Origin: Rhodoluna sp.
Lineage (GTDB): Bacteria > Actinomycetota > Actinomycetes > Actinomycetales > Microbacteriaceae
Direction: 5' to 3'
Length of the DNA: 64,000 bases
Assembly: GCA_024641095.1 (NCBI GenBank)
Contig: JAHEDR010000001.1
Span: 570,387 to 634,386, forward strand
Part shown: piece after piece, positions 37,979 through 47,145 of the stretch
Numbering within the stretch: the first letter of the stretch is position 1
Layout: each line of letters starts with the position of its first letter
Notes under the pieces: model-generated
Database searches by the model: none
Told to the model about the DNA's origin: nothing
The model's input: the letters and a program-made list of their open reading frames with translations, nothing else
Made by a program: the position numbers and the translations under genes

Positions 37979-38725
37979 CTACTTCTTGCCCCACTGCCCA
38001 GACAGGGCAAGGATTGCGGAAATGGCGGCCACTCCGGCTGTTGAAGTTCTAAGTATTGAAGCGCCAAGGTGAACCCGATGCGCGCCAGCGCTCTCAAGAG
38101 CCTCTAATTCGGCATCGCTGATGCCGCCTTCTGGCCCAACTACAAGAGCTACTGTTCCAAATTCCGGCAATTTACTTTCGCCAAGGCCGAGTTTTGCGGT
38201 GGGATCTAGAACCAACACCAAATTAAAGTCGGTAACCAACTGAGCTACTTGCACTCCCTTTATTGGAGAGGTAACTACTGGGTGCCAGACTCGAAGCGAT
38301 TGCTTTGCCGCTTCGGTAACGATGCTCTGCCAGCGCTCAACACCCTTAGCCTCCTTGAGGCCAATCCATCTACTTACCGAACGGTCAGATTCCCAAGGAA
38401 TAACTCCCGATACGCCAAGCTCGGTTGATGCCTGAACTGCCAATTCATCGCGATCGCCCTTGGCCAAAGCCTGCACCAGAGTGATTTGCAAACTTGGCGC
38501 AGCATCATGCGCTACCGATTTGGTCAATACCTTTAGCGCGTTGCCGTTTATTGATTCAACCTGCCCCTTCAGGCGCAAACCAACCGCGTTAGTTAATTGG
38601 ATATCTTCGCCAACCCGCATTCTGCGAACCGATACCGCGTGCTTTGCCTCCGGGCCAGTCAATTCAATAATCGAACCCTCAGAAACCGAGGAGTCGAACT
38701 CTCTAACGAACATTGGCTCAACCAT
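37979..38725 (-). CDS. rsmE: 16S rRNA (uracil1498-N3)-methyltransferase
   Basis: Methylates U1498 of 16S rRNA using AdoMet. The 248-residue SPOUT enzyme has the PUA-like N-terminal barrel and the knot motif LVVGPEGGISDAELEAL plus VHLGASILRTSTAGVAAI. It starts two bases after the dnaJ stop in the hrcA cluster. Confidence 0.95.
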   Translation of the reverse strand: MVEPMFVREFDSSVSEGSIIELTGPEAKHAVSVRRMRVGEDIQLTNAVGLRLKGQVESINGNALKVLTKSVAHDAAPSLQITLVQALAKGDRDELAVQASTELGVSGVIPWESDRSVSRWIGLKEAKGVERWQSIVTEAAKQSLRVWHPVVTSPIKGVQVAQLVTDFNLVLVLDPTAKLGLGESKLPEFGTVALVVGPEGGISDAELEALESAGAHRVHLGASILRTSTAGVAAISAILALSGQWGKK

Positions 38726-38727
38726 GT

Positions 38728-39813
38728 TTAGCCTTTTCGCTTGCCGGTGAATCGACCGTGGCTTTGCTTCACCAATTTAATGCTCTCGTCCTTGCGCATA
38801 CCTGCAAGGGACCGGAAGAGTTCTTTTTGCTTGGAGTCAAGCTTGGTAGGAGTGAGCACCTGAAGTTTAATTTTCAAGTCTCCGCGACCGCTCGTGCGCA
38901 AATGTTGCACACCCTTGCCCTTTACGTTTATAACTTCTCCGGTTTGAGAACCTGGTTCAATTTCAATTTCAATTTCACCGTCAAAGGTTTCAATTTTGGT
39001 TAGCGCACCAAGCACTGCTTCGTGAAGTGGAACCTCAAGCACGCAGGTGAGATCATCACCTTGTCTACCAAACACGTCGTGCTCGCGCACTGCCATGTCA
39101 ACGTATAGGTCACCGCTTTGACCGCCAGCAAAACCAACTTCACCTTGACCCGACAACTGCAAACGCAATCCGTCTTCAACACCCGCAGGAATGTTCAGAT
39201 CAATCGTGCGGCGTGCGCGAACGCGACCCTGACCACGGCAATCAATGCAAGGCTCAGGAATAACCTGACCAAAACCTCTACAGGTGCCACACGGCTGTGA
39301 AGTGACTACGTTCCCAAGTAGAGAGCGAACCTGTCGCTGAATCTGGCCCGCACCGCCACAAATATCACACGTGGCCATGCCCGTGCCCGGGCGGCAGCAA
39401 GAACCCTGACAGGTTTCACACAGCACGGCAGTGTCTACCTCAACGCTCTTGGCAGTTCCAAAAATTACTTCATCCAAAGTTAGGTCAATTCGAATAAGTG
39501 CGTCTTGCCCGCGTTCGGCTCTGGATCTAGGCCCGCGACTGGCACCGCCACCAAAGAATGTGTCAAAGATGTCGCCAAAGCCTCCAAAGCCGGCGCCACC
39601 GAATGGATCGTTGCCGCCCATGTCGTATTGACGGCGAGAATTCGCATCGCTTAGGACCTCGTATGCGTGGGTTACAGCTTTAAATCGCTCCTGTGCCTCC
39701 GGCGCAGGGTTCACATCAGGGTGTAGCTCACGAGCAAGTTTGCGATACGCCTTCTTGATCTGATCTTCACTCGCGTCGCGCGCAACGCCTAAAGCTTCAT
39801 AGTGATCGCTCAA
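38728..39813 (-). CDS. dnaJ: chaperone DnaJ
   Basis: Hsp40 co-chaperone of DnaK. The 361-residue protein has the J domain with HPD at 31-33, a short Gly/Phe region (about 68-95), and four zinc repeats near 130-210. The first repeat is altered: [12 protein letters not shown] instead of CxxCxGSGAxPG, so it carries two extra Cys. The start is TTG 39813 after AGAGGAAC. It follows hrcA and so falls under CIRCE control. Confidence 0.95.
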   Translation of the reverse strand: MSDHYEALGVARDASEDQIKKAYRKLARELHPDVNPAPEAQERFKAVTHAYEVLSDANSRRQYDMGGNDPFGGAGFGGFGDIFDTFFGGGASRGPRSRAERGQDALIRIDLTLDEVIFGTAKSVEVDTAVLCETCQGSCCRPGTGMATCDICGGAGQIQRQVRSLLGNVVTSQPCGTCRGFGQVIPEPCIDCRGQGRVRARRTIDLNIPAGVEDGLRLQLSGQGEVGFAGGQSGDLYVDMAVREHDVFGRQGDDLTCVLEVPLHEAVLGALTKIETFDGEIEIEIEPGSQTGEVINVKGKGVQHLRTSGRGDLKIKLQVLTPTKLDSKQKELFRSLAGMRKDESIKLVKQSHGRFTGKRKG

Positions 39814-39834
39814 AAGTTCCTCTTGCTCACTTAC

Positions 39835-40854
39835 CTAGTTGCCCAGGGTCTTAGTTAGGTAACGTGCCACAGCGCGCACCGCCGAAATGTTTGATGAATA
39901 ATCCATTCGAGTTGGGCCAATAACTCCAAGCTTGGCGATTTCGCTTCCTTGGTTTTCGTAACCGCTCACCACAACCGATGCATTGGTTAGACCCTCGAGG
40001 GTATTCTCGCGACCAATTCTTAGACTCACACCGTGTTGTTCTGCTTGCATCTCGCTGATTAGCTTCAGTAAGACAACCTGTTCCTCGATTGCTTCAAGAA
40101 CGGGTGAAATGCTTCCCGGAAAATCTTCTTTGCGTTTAGCCAAATTTGAAGTACCGGCCAAAATAATTTTCTCTTGTCGATTAGCGTCAACCTGATCAAG
40201 CAGATTTTGAATGATTAGGTTTGCCAATTTGGCTAGGTCTGGCTTCATCGCTGCAGCAATGCCCTTTACCTTGCCTGCAACATCGGTAAGCGCCGCACCA
40301 ATTAGCGCTGCATTCAACTTTGCACGAAGCTCAGAAATGAAAGCTTCATCTACAGCGGTACCAAGTTCTATAACGTGCTGCTGAATTCTGCCGTTATCGG
40401 TAATCAGAACCATCAGGACTCTCGTGTCGGCAGCAGGAATCAATTCAATGTGGCGAACCGAGGCCTTGCCCAGAGTTGGATACTGGACCATTGCAACCTG
40501 ATTAGTTAGTTGGGAAAGCAGTCTTACAGTTCTGCCCAAAGTTTCATCTAGGTCGGCGCTGCCAACCATAAAGTTCTCGATCGCTAAACGCTCCGAAGCA
40601 TTTAGCGGCTTTACCTCGCTTAGGCGATCAACGAAAAGTCGATACCCCTTATCGGTTGGTACTCGGCCCGCAGAAGTGTGCGGCGCGTGAATTAAGTCTT
40701 CTTCTTCAAGCAGGGCCATATCGTTGCGAATAGTGGCAGCCGATACCCCAAACGAGTGACGCTCAACCAGTGACTTTGAGCCAACCGGTTCTTTGCTGGC
40801 GATGTAGTCCTGCACGATGGCGCGCAAAACTTCAAGGCTTCTGTCTGGAATCAT
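39835..40854 (-). CDS. hrcA: heat-inducible transcription repressor HrcA
   Basis: Represses heat-shock operons by binding CIRCE, helped by GroEL in known cases. The 339-residue protein has the N-terminal winged helix (VLRAIVQDYIASKEPVGSK ... FGVSAATIRNDMALLEEEDLI) and the GAF-like dimer domain. A CIRCE element lies 26 bases before its ATG, so it is autoregulated, and dnaJ and probably rsmE to era are controlled with it. Confidence 0.96.
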   Translation of the reverse strand: MIPDRSLEVLRAIVQDYIASKEPVGSKSLVERHSFGVSAATIRNDMALLEEEDLIHAPHTSAGRVPTDKGYRLFVDRLSEVKPLNASERLAIENFMVGSADLDETLGRTVRLLSQLTNQVAMVQYPTLGKASVRHIELIPAADTRVLMVLITDNGRIQQHVIELGTAVDEAFISELRAKLNAALIGAALTDVAGKVKGIAAAMKPDLAKLANLIIQNLLDQVDANRQEKIILAGTSNLAKRKEDFPGSISPVLEAIEEQVVLLKLISEMQAEQHGVSLRIGRENTLEGLTNASVVVSGYENQGSEIAKLGVIGPTRMDYSSNISAVRAVARYLTKTLGN

Positions 40855-40880
40855 GCAACACCCCCTCGTGACTTATCGGT

Positions 40881-40912
40881 TTAGCACTCCAACACTCTGA
40901 GTGCCAATATTA
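40881..40912 (-). promoter_or_regulatory. CIRCE operator and -10 element of hrcA-dnaJ
   Basis: TTAGCACTC (40881-40889), nine bases, then GAGTGCCAA (40899-40907) is the CIRCE inverted repeat with a single mismatch between arms. On the minus strand TAATAT (40912-40907) abuts it as the likely -10, so bound HrcA would cover the transcription start. The divergent DUF4870 gene begins 55 bases away on the other side. Confidence 0.93.
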
Positions 40913-40962
40913 CCCGTACTTAGTGGCAATAGGTAGGCTGAACAGGCTAGATAGGAGCACCG

Positions 40963-41319
40963 ATGACCGATTCAAACCCATACGCAACACCTCAAGAGCC
41001 GCTTTCGCCGGAGCTTGAAAGACTGTGGGCAATTGTAGTTCACGCATTTGGAATCGTGTTTGAGTTCTTTGCTCCCCTGCTGGGTTATCTACTACTCAAA
41101 GATCGTGGACCGTTCATCCGTCACCACGTAACCGAATCTCTAAACTTTGGCATCACGATGGTTCTGTTTTACGTGGTCCTTGCAATCACAATTATTGGCT
41201 GGGCGTTCTTTTGGCTGCCACCAATTGTTTGGGTGGTTTTCCGAATCATTGCCGCCTACAAGGCAAGCATCGGCGAGTTTTACCGCTACCCGGTTTCAAT
41301 TAGGTTCATCAAGAACTAA
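40963..41319 (+). CDS. DUF4870-family small membrane protein
   Basis: A 118-residue protein with three hydrophobic segments. After a Pro-rich start (NPYATPQEPLSPELERLW) it shows the DUF4870/TIC20-like pattern: a first helix with APLLGYLLLKDRGPFIRHHVTESLNF, then two long helices and YRYPVSIRFIK at the end. Function unknown. It is divergent from hrcA and ends base-to-base with convergent hemW. ATG 40963 follows AGGAG. Confidence 0.87.
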   Translation: MTDSNPYATPQEPLSPELERLWAIVVHAFGIVFEFFAPLLGYLLLKDRGPFIRHHVTESLNFGITMVLFYVVLAITIIGWAFFWLPPIVWVVFRIIAAYKASIGEFYRYPVSIRFIKN

Positions 41320-42570
41320 TTAATCTGCCAGCAGCTTTCGCACGATTGAATCTGCAAGCAATCTACCTTGCAGCGTAAGTTTCAAAACTCCACCAATAGC
41401 CTCGCGCGCCTCGACTAGGCCGCCGGCGATGAATCCGGCAATTAGCTCTGCTGCGTTTGGATTTACTTCTTTGGCTAAGGAAATACTCAACCCGGAGTTG
41501 ATTCGAATCTCCAGGAGCACACGCTCTGCAAGACGAGTGCGATTTCCTAAGGTTTCTTTTCCGGCAGCCGGTGAATGACCTTGAGTGATTTTGCCCGAGT
41601 AGGCACTTGGATGCTTAACGTTCCACCAACGCACTCCACCCACATGACTGTGCGCTCCTGGACCATAGCCCCACCAGTCTTGAGAAGCCCAATAAGAAAT
41701 ATTGTGAGCCGACGCATTCGCACTGGTTGAGCCGTCAATAATTTTTGCCCAGTTACTAACCTCGTACCAACCGTAGCCAGCCGCTGTAAGCAAAGCATCG
41801 GCAAGTTCATATTTATCGGCTTGCAAATCTTCGTCTGGCTCGGTAAGTTCCCCAGATTTAATTTGCCTTGCCAGCTTCGTGCCATCTTCAACAATTAGCG
41901 CGTAGGCGGAGATATGATCTGGCTGCATGGCAATTGCCGATTCCACGCTTTCACGCCACTGATCCAGAGTCTCGCCCGGTGCGCCGTAAATTAAATCAAC
42001 CGAGGTGGCCATGCCCGCATTTTTTGCCTGCACCACGACCTTGGCAACATTTGCTGGGTTATGGGTTCGCTCTAGAGTTTTTAGCACCTGCGGCACAGCA
42101 GATTGCATACCGAATGAAATTCTTGTGAAGCCTCCGGCCCGAAGTTCTTGAAGGTATGCATCGTCAACCGTGTCTGGGTTTGCCTCGGTGGTAATTTCAG
42201 CACCCGGGACAAACCCAAAGTCACTGCCAAGCTTTGCCAACATAAAATTCAAATCCGCCGCCGGCAATTGAGTTGGAGTTCCGCCGCCAAAGAACACTGT
42301 GCTTAATTTGCGCGCCGGCAAATTTGATTTTTCCAACACGGTCTTACTAAACGCAATTTCCGAAGTTACGAGCTTTGCGTAATCGCTTTGCTTAGCGCCA
42401 TCCAACTCGCTTGCCGTATAGGTGTTGAAGTCACAGTAGCCACAGCGAACCTTGCAAAAAGGAACGTGAACATAAGCGTGGAAGGTTCTAGCTTGTGCGC
42501 CTTCGTGAGCTTGAAACGGGAGCAGCCCATCTAAAGGGGCAGGTTCGCCAATTGGCAATGGGCCAGCCAT
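41320..42570 (-). CDS. hemW: HemW-like radical SAM protein
   Basis: Radical SAM protein related to HemN; experimentally studied HemW proteins bind or transfer heme rather than oxidise coproporphyrinogen. The 416-residue protein has the 4Fe-4S motif CKVRCGYCDF (CxxxCxxC), FFGGGTPTQL and TTEANPDT. Length and lack of the extra HemN N-terminal Cys favour HemW. Its ATG shares one base with the lepA stop (TAATG), the usual bacterial lepA-hemW pair. Confidence 0.93.
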   Translation of the reverse strand: MAGPLPIGEPAPLDGLLPFQAHEGAQARTFHAYVHVPFCKVRCGYCDFNTYTASELDGAKQSDYAKLVTSEIAFSKTVLEKSNLPARKLSTVFFGGGTPTQLPAADLNFMLAKLGSDFGFVPGAEITTEANPDTVDDAYLQELRAGGFTRISFGMQSAVPQVLKTLERTHNPANVAKVVVQAKNAGMATSVDLIYGAPGETLDQWRESVESAIAMQPDHISAYALIVEDGTKLARQIKSGELTEPDEDLQADKYELADALLTAAGYGWYEVSNWAKIIDGSTSANASAHNISYWASQDWWGYGPGAHSHVGGVRWWNVKHPSAYSGKITQGHSPAAGKETLGNRTRLAERVLLEIRINSGLSISLAKEVNPNAAELIAGFIAGGLVEAREAIGGVLKLTLQGRLLADSIVRKLLAD

Positions 42571-44429
42571 TACTTGCCCTTCTTTTCGCCCTTTTTCTCG
42601 CTGTCAGAAGACAGTGCGGCAATAAAGGCTTCCTGTGGAACCTCAACGCGGCCCACCATCTTCATGCGCTTCTTACCTTCTTTTTGCTTCTCCAGAAGTT
42701 TGCGCTTACGCGAAATGTCTCCACCGTAACACTTGGCCAAAACATCCTTACGAATTGCTCGAATGGATTCACGAGCAATGATGCGTGCACCGATAGCCGC
42801 CTGAATAGGGACCTCAAATTGCTGGCGCGGAATTAGTTCGCGAAGCTTTCCGGTGATCATGACTCCGTAGGCGTAGGCCTTGTCCTTGTGAACGATGGCA
42901 CTAAAAGCGTCTACCTGCTCACCCTGCAACAATAGGTCAACCTTTACTAAGTCACCCTTTTCAAGGCCGGTCTCTTCGTAATCCAAAGATGCGTAGCCAG
43001 CCGTCTTACTCTTTAGCTGATCAAAGAAGTCAAAAACAATTTCCGCAAGCGGAAGTGAGTATCGCAACTGCACTCGATCTTCACCCAGGTACTGCATGTC
43101 AATCATTGTGCCGCGACGCTGCTGGCAAAGTTCCATCACAGTTCCGGTGTAGTCCTTAGGCAGCAAAATGGTTGCCTTAACCATTGGCTCAAGAACTTGC
43201 TTAATTTTTCCACCCGGGAACTCGCTTGGGTTAGTGACAGTAATTTCTTTGCCGTCGTCCATGGTTACTTCGTAAACCACAGACGGAGCAGTAGCAATCA
43301 AGTCAAGATTAAATTCACGTTCAAGGCGCTCGGTAATGATTTCAAGGTGAAGCAAACCAAGGAACCCGCATCGGAAACCAAAACCAAGTGCTACAGAAGT
43401 TTCTGGTTCATAAACCAACGCGGCATCTGAGAGCTTTAACTTATCTAGCGCTTCGCGAAGCACTGGGTAGTCGCTGCCGTCAATCGGATAAATACCCGAG
43501 TACACCATTGGTAGCGGTTCTTTATATCCCTTGAGTGCATCGGTTGCCGGTTTTGCTTGGTTGGTAATGGTGTCACCAACTTTTGACTGGCGAACATCTT
43601 TTACACCGGTGATCAAATATCCAACTTCACCAACACCAAGACCCTTGGTTGGTTCTGGCTCTGGAGAAGAAACTCCAATTTCAAGTAGTTCGTGCACTGC
43701 ACGGGTAGACATCATTTGAATCTTCTCGCGTGGATTCAAACTTCCGTCGATCATTCGTACGTAGGTGATCACACCTCGGTAGCTGTCGTAAACAGAGTCA
43801 AAGATCATCGCGCGTGCCGGCGCGTTTGGGTCACCAACCGGGTGAGGAATCGTCTTTACGATTTTGTCTAGCAACTGGTCAACACCAACGCCGGTCTTGC
43901 CCGAAACTCTTAGGCAGTCCTCCGGGTTGCCACCAATTAGGTTGGCAAGTTCCTCTGCATACTTTTCTGGCTGTGCGGCTGGAAGGTCAATCTTGTTTAG
44001 CACCGGAATGATCTGCAGATCGTTTTCCATGGCGAGGTAGAGGTTGGCCAGAGTCTGGGCCTCAATGCCCTGAGCCGCGTCAACCAAAAGTACGGCACCC
44101 TCACACGCGGCCAAAGAACGAGATACCTCATATGTGAAGTCCACGTGGCCCGGGGTGTCAATCATGTTCAAGGCGTAGGTCTGACCATCGGTTTCCCAAG
44201 GCATGCGAACTGCCTGAGACTTAATAGTGATGCCTCGCTCGCGCTCGATATCCATGCGGTCAAGGTACTGAGCACGCATTGATCGGTCGTCAACCACTCC
44301 GGTGAGCTGCAGCATGCGGTCGGCCAAGGTAGATTTTCCGTGGTCAATGTGGGCAATGATGCAGAAATTGCGGATTAGCGCCGGGTCGGTCTTCGCCGGT
44401 TCAAGTCGGCGGGTGGCGCGTGGAGACAA
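42570..44429 (-). CDS. lepA: elongation factor 4 (LepA)
   Basis: Ribosomal back-translocase GTPase that also helps initiation and ribosome assembly. The 619 residues show G1 [36 protein letters not shown], and the family C-terminal domain with [13 protein letters not shown] near the end. The start TTG 44429 has AAGAGG six bases upstream; homologues begin ~10 residues before [12 protein letters not shown]. Confidence 0.97.
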   Translation of the reverse strand: MSPRATRRLEPAKTDPALIRNFCIIAHIDHGKSTLADRMLQLTGVVDDRSMRAQYLDRMDIERERGITIKSQAVRMPWETDGQTYALNMIDTPGHVDFTYEVSRSLAACEGAVLLVDAAQGIEAQTLANLYLAMENDLQIIPVLNKIDLPAAQPEKYAEELANLIGGNPEDCLRVSGKTGVGVDQLLDKIVKTIPHPVGDPNAPARAMIFDSVYDSYRGVITYVRMIDGSLNPREKIQMMSTRAVHELLEIGVSSPEPEPTKGLGVGEVGYLITGVKDVRQSKVGDTITNQAKPATDALKGYKEPLPMVYSGIYPIDGSDYPVLREALDKLKLSDAALVYEPETSVALGFGFRCGFLGLLHLEIITERLEREFNLDLIATAPSVVYEVTMDDGKEITVTNPSEFPGGKIKQVLEPMVKATILLPKDYTGTVMELCQQRRGTMIDMQYLGEDRVQLRYSLPLAEIVFDFFDQLKSKTAGYASLDYEETGLEKGDLVKVDLLLQGEQVDAFSAIVHKDKAYAYGVMITGKLRELIPRQQFEVPIQAAIGARIIARESIRAIRKDVLAKCYGGDISRKRKLLEKQKEGKKRMKMVGRVEVPQEAFIAALSSDSEKKGEKKGK

Positions 44430-44522
44430 GGTATACCTCTTGGTAGTTATGAAAAGCCCGATATGCGGACCCCTAATTGTCGCACAGACGCCGCTTATCT
44501 AGGGCGTAGTAGGCCCGATTGG

Positions 44523-44552
44523 TTGCCTTATGGGCTTTGGGGCTGGTAGCAT
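44523..44552 (+). promoter_or_regulatory. putative rpsT promoter
   Basis: TTGCCT at 44523-44528 and TAGCAT at 44547-44552 with an 18-base spacer form a plausible housekeeping promoter, giving an ~85-base leader. The leader holds a GC-rich hairpin (CCCCGCGCGGGG at 44611-44622 flanked by TTG/GCAA) close to the start codon, which might serve S20 feedback. Confidence 0.45.
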
Positions 44553-44644
44553 TAGTACTCGATACGGATGAGTGTCTCCATCCAAATCCCAACAAAAACT
44601 CTTTTAGTTGCCCCGCGCGGGGTAGCAAATCAAGAAAGTGAAAC

Positions 44645-44905
44645 ATGGCAAACATCAAGTCACAGATCAAGCGCATTGGCACCAACCTAAAGGCTGCTGA
44701 GCGCAACAAGGCTGTAAAGAGCGAGCTAAAGACCGCGATTCGCGCAGCTCGTGAAGCAGCAGCTGCCGGAGACAAGGCTGCAGCATCAAACGCACTAGCA
44801 CTAGCTTCTAAGAAGCTAGACAAGGCTGTTTCAAAGGGAGTAATCCACAAGAACCAGGCCGCTAACCGCAAGTCAGCTTTGGCTAAGAAGGTTTCAGCAC
44901 TGTAA
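44645..44905 (+). CDS. rpsT: 30S ribosomal protein S20
   Basis: Small-subunit primary binding protein. The 86-residue, Lys/Ala-rich helical sequence starts [14 protein letters not shown] and ends in [18 protein letters not shown], typical for actinobacterial S20. Single gene with its own likely promoter and a strong terminator; the divergent neighbour lepA is usual. Confidence 0.98.
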   Translation: MANIKSQIKRIGTNLKAAERNKAVKSELKTAIRAAREAAAAGDKAAASNALALASKKLDKAVSKGVIHKNQAANRKSALAKKVSAL

Positions 44906-44920
44906 AAATCAGAGCTTTAG

Positions 44921-44954
44921 AAAATCCCCAACCATTAGGTTGGGGATTTTTTAT
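44921..44954 (+). terminator. intrinsic terminator after rpsT
   Basis: Arms 44921-44933 and 44938-44950 pair perfectly (core AATCCCCAACC with GGTTGGGGATT) around loop ATTA and run into Ts. Being flanked by A and T runs it could work in both directions; the stop of the convergent MFS gene lies in its tail. Confidence 0.9.
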
Positions 44955-46150
44955 TTGGCTGGAATTACTCCGGGCCTGCCGGCATAAACGCCAACCGCAG
45001 TTTGAACTAGCGTCAAGAAACAAATGATTGCAAAACTAAGAGCCCAGCTGCCAGAAAGGTTGGCTACGAAACCAACCATGAAAGTGCCCGCTGCTGCCAG
45101 CAGGTACCCCCAACCCTGCGACATGGCAGACAGCTGAGTGGTTTGTGCCTGAGTCGAAGCCCTGGTGCTAATTAGTGAAAGTGAAATCGGGAAGGTTGCC
45201 GACATTCCTAAACCAATCAGGATGCAGGCCGGAATCAAATAGGCGGTGTTTTGAGTCTGCAGAACGAAAGTGAAAAGCAGGTTGCCCAGCAAGGTTGAAA
45301 AACTCGTGCCGGCTGCCCACCAAGCCAAAGATTTGAAACGACCCAGCAGTGAAGAAATGATCAATCCGCTTGGAATACCAATTGCACTGGCAAAACCCAA
45401 AAAGTTTCCGGCAGCTTCAGGAGTTTCGCCAATTGAAACCAGCGCCGATGGCATCCAACCAAGCAGAGCGTAAAAACCCAAAGATTGAATTCCAAAAAAC
45501 CCAACGATTGCCCAAGAAATTGGTGAGCGAAGCACGGCAGCTTTTTCTTCGGCCGCAGCGTGTGCGGCTTGAGGAACGTGAGCATCTTGTTGACTCACCT
45601 GAGGCAACCAAAGCAAAATTGCCAGCACGGTAGGAATAATCCAAATGGCAAGTGCCGGGCTCCAGCCACCTAGGAACGAACTCGATGGAACCGCCACCGA
45701 CGCCGCGAGACTCGCCGAAATAGAAAGCAGAGTTGTGTAGGCACCGGTAACCAGTGCAACTTTGCCCGGAAATTGAATGCGCACCACGGTTGGCAACAGC
45801 ACGTTAGCGATTGCAATTGAAAGCCCCGCGCCAATGGTTCCAAGCAAAAGGCCGGGGTAACCAAAGAACATTCGAAGCACCGATGCCGCAGCCAAGAAAC
45901 TCAAGACATAGAACATGGCGTGATTTACGCCAACCTTGCTAACCAACCAAGGACTAGCAAAAGCACCGAGCCCAAAACAAAGCACCGGTGCTGCAGCCAA
46001 TAGGCCAATCAACTCGGCCGATACCGACAATCCGGCTTGGATCTCTTGAAGTAGCGGACCCATTGACGCCACTGGCGGGCGAAGCACTATTGCAATAAAA
46101 ACGATTGCAAGAAAGCCAGTGATACCCAGTTTGTTTTTCACTTGATTCAT
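44951..46150 (-). CDS. MFS transporter, CynX/NimT type
   Basis: A 399-residue, 12-helix transporter. The first helix and loop (AIVLRPPVASMGPLLQEIQAGL) match the CynX/NimT (cyanate and 2-nitroimidazole) branch of the major facilitators. Real substrates of this branch are mostly unknown. The ATG overlaps the holA stop by four bases. Confidence 0.85.
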   Translation of the reverse strand: MNQVKNKLGITGFLAIVFIAIVLRPPVASMGPLLQEIQAGLSVSAELIGLLAAAPVLCFGLGAFASPWLVSKVGVNHAMFYVLSFLAAASVLRMFFGYPGLLLGTIGAGLSIAIANVLLPTVVRIQFPGKVALVTGAYTTLLSISASLAASVAVPSSSFLGGWSPALAIWIIPTVLAILLWLPQVSQQDAHVPQAAHAAAEEKAAVLRSPISWAIVGFFGIQSLGFYALLGWMPSALVSIGETPEAAGNFLGFASAIGIPSGLIISSLLGRFKSLAWWAAGTSFSTLLGNLLFTFVLQTQNTAYLIPACILIGLGMSATFPISLSLISTRASTQAQTTQLSAMSQGWGYLLAAAGTFMVGFVANLSGSWALSFAIICFLTLVQTAVGVYAGRPGVIPAK

Positions 46151-47139
46151 TTAGATTGCACTATTCCCTTATGTGCAATTAGGTTCACCAGTTTCTCTAA
46201 AGAATAAATTGGATCGCGTTCGGCACCCTTTGCCGCCGCATCTGCGGTGGCCATTGCTTGAATTGCTGCCGCCAGACCGTCATCGGTCCAGCCGGTTAAA
46301 TCTTTTCTGGCCCTGTCTAATTGCCAAGGTGCCATTCCCAAACTTGCCGGCGATGCAGACCTGTTTCCAAAGATCGTTGCCATCTGCCTGATCTTCATTG
46401 AGATTGCGGCTACTAGCGGAACTGGGTCGGCGCCCGTTGCCAAGGCATGACGAAGCAAGGCCATTGCCTCACCTGCCCTGCCGGCTAGTGCTGCATCGGC
46501 GACTTTGAAGGCGTTGGTCTCAACACGGCCGCCGTAATAACGATCAACGATTTCCTCGGTGATTGATTCGGCGCTGTCCAACAGGAGCTGGTTGCAGGCT
46601 GCCGCCAACTCTGCGGTGTCGTCGGCAAATGCATCTAGAAGCGCGCGCACTGCACCCGGAGTGACTTTTCGTTCTGCATGGGCGAATTCCCCCTGCACAA
46701 ACGCTTGCCTATCGGAGTCTTTCTTAATATCGGCGCAAGCGACCTCGGCCGCATTTTCCGATTCACGAATTGCATCAACAAGTTTTTTTCCACGAACGCT
46801 TGAACCGTTGTGCCTAAGAATTACCGTGGTGTCGTCTGTTGGGTTGGCAATGTACTCAAGGCCATCGGTGATTAAATCGTCACTGCATTTTTCTATGCCA
46901 CGAATAATCACAAGTCGTGGTTCGGCAAAAAGAGAAGGGCTGGTGATGTTTAGCAACGTTCCGGCTGTGTAATCGGCTGCCTCAAGCTCGTGCACCTCTA
47001 GTGATGTATCTTGAGCCCTTAGCTTTTCGCGAACACTTCTAATTGCGCGACCGGCAAAATACTCTTCAGGCCCTGAAACAAACAGTACGGGTGCGGGTAG
47101 CGCCTTTCTCCAGTCCATTTGCTTAGCCTTGCTCACCAT
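46147..47139 (-). CDS. holA: DNA polymerase III subunit delta
   Basis: Clamp-loader delta subunit that opens the beta ring. The 330-residue protein has the AAA+-like fold lacking a functional P-loop: early FVSGPEEYFAGRAIRSV, middle RLVIIRGIEKC, late EKLVNLIA. Placement directly after comEA-comEC is the common bacterial order and supports the call. Confidence 0.9.
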   Translation of the reverse strand: MVSKAKQMDWRKALPAPVLFVSGPEEYFAGRAIRSVREKLRAQDTSLEVHELEAADYTAGTLLNITSPSLFAEPRLVIIRGIEKCSDDLITDGLEYIANPTDDTTVILRHNGSSVRGKKLVDAIRESENAAEVACADIKKDSDRQAFVQGEFAHAERKVTPGAVRALLDAFADDTAELAAACNQLLLDSAESITEEIVDRYYGGRVETNAFKVADAALAGRAGEAMALLRHALATGADPVPLVAAISMKIRQMATIFGNRSASPASLGMAPWQLDRARKDLTGWTDDGLAAAIQAMATADAAAKGAERDPIYSLEKLVNLIAHKGIVQSK

Positions 47140-47145
47140 GCAAGC

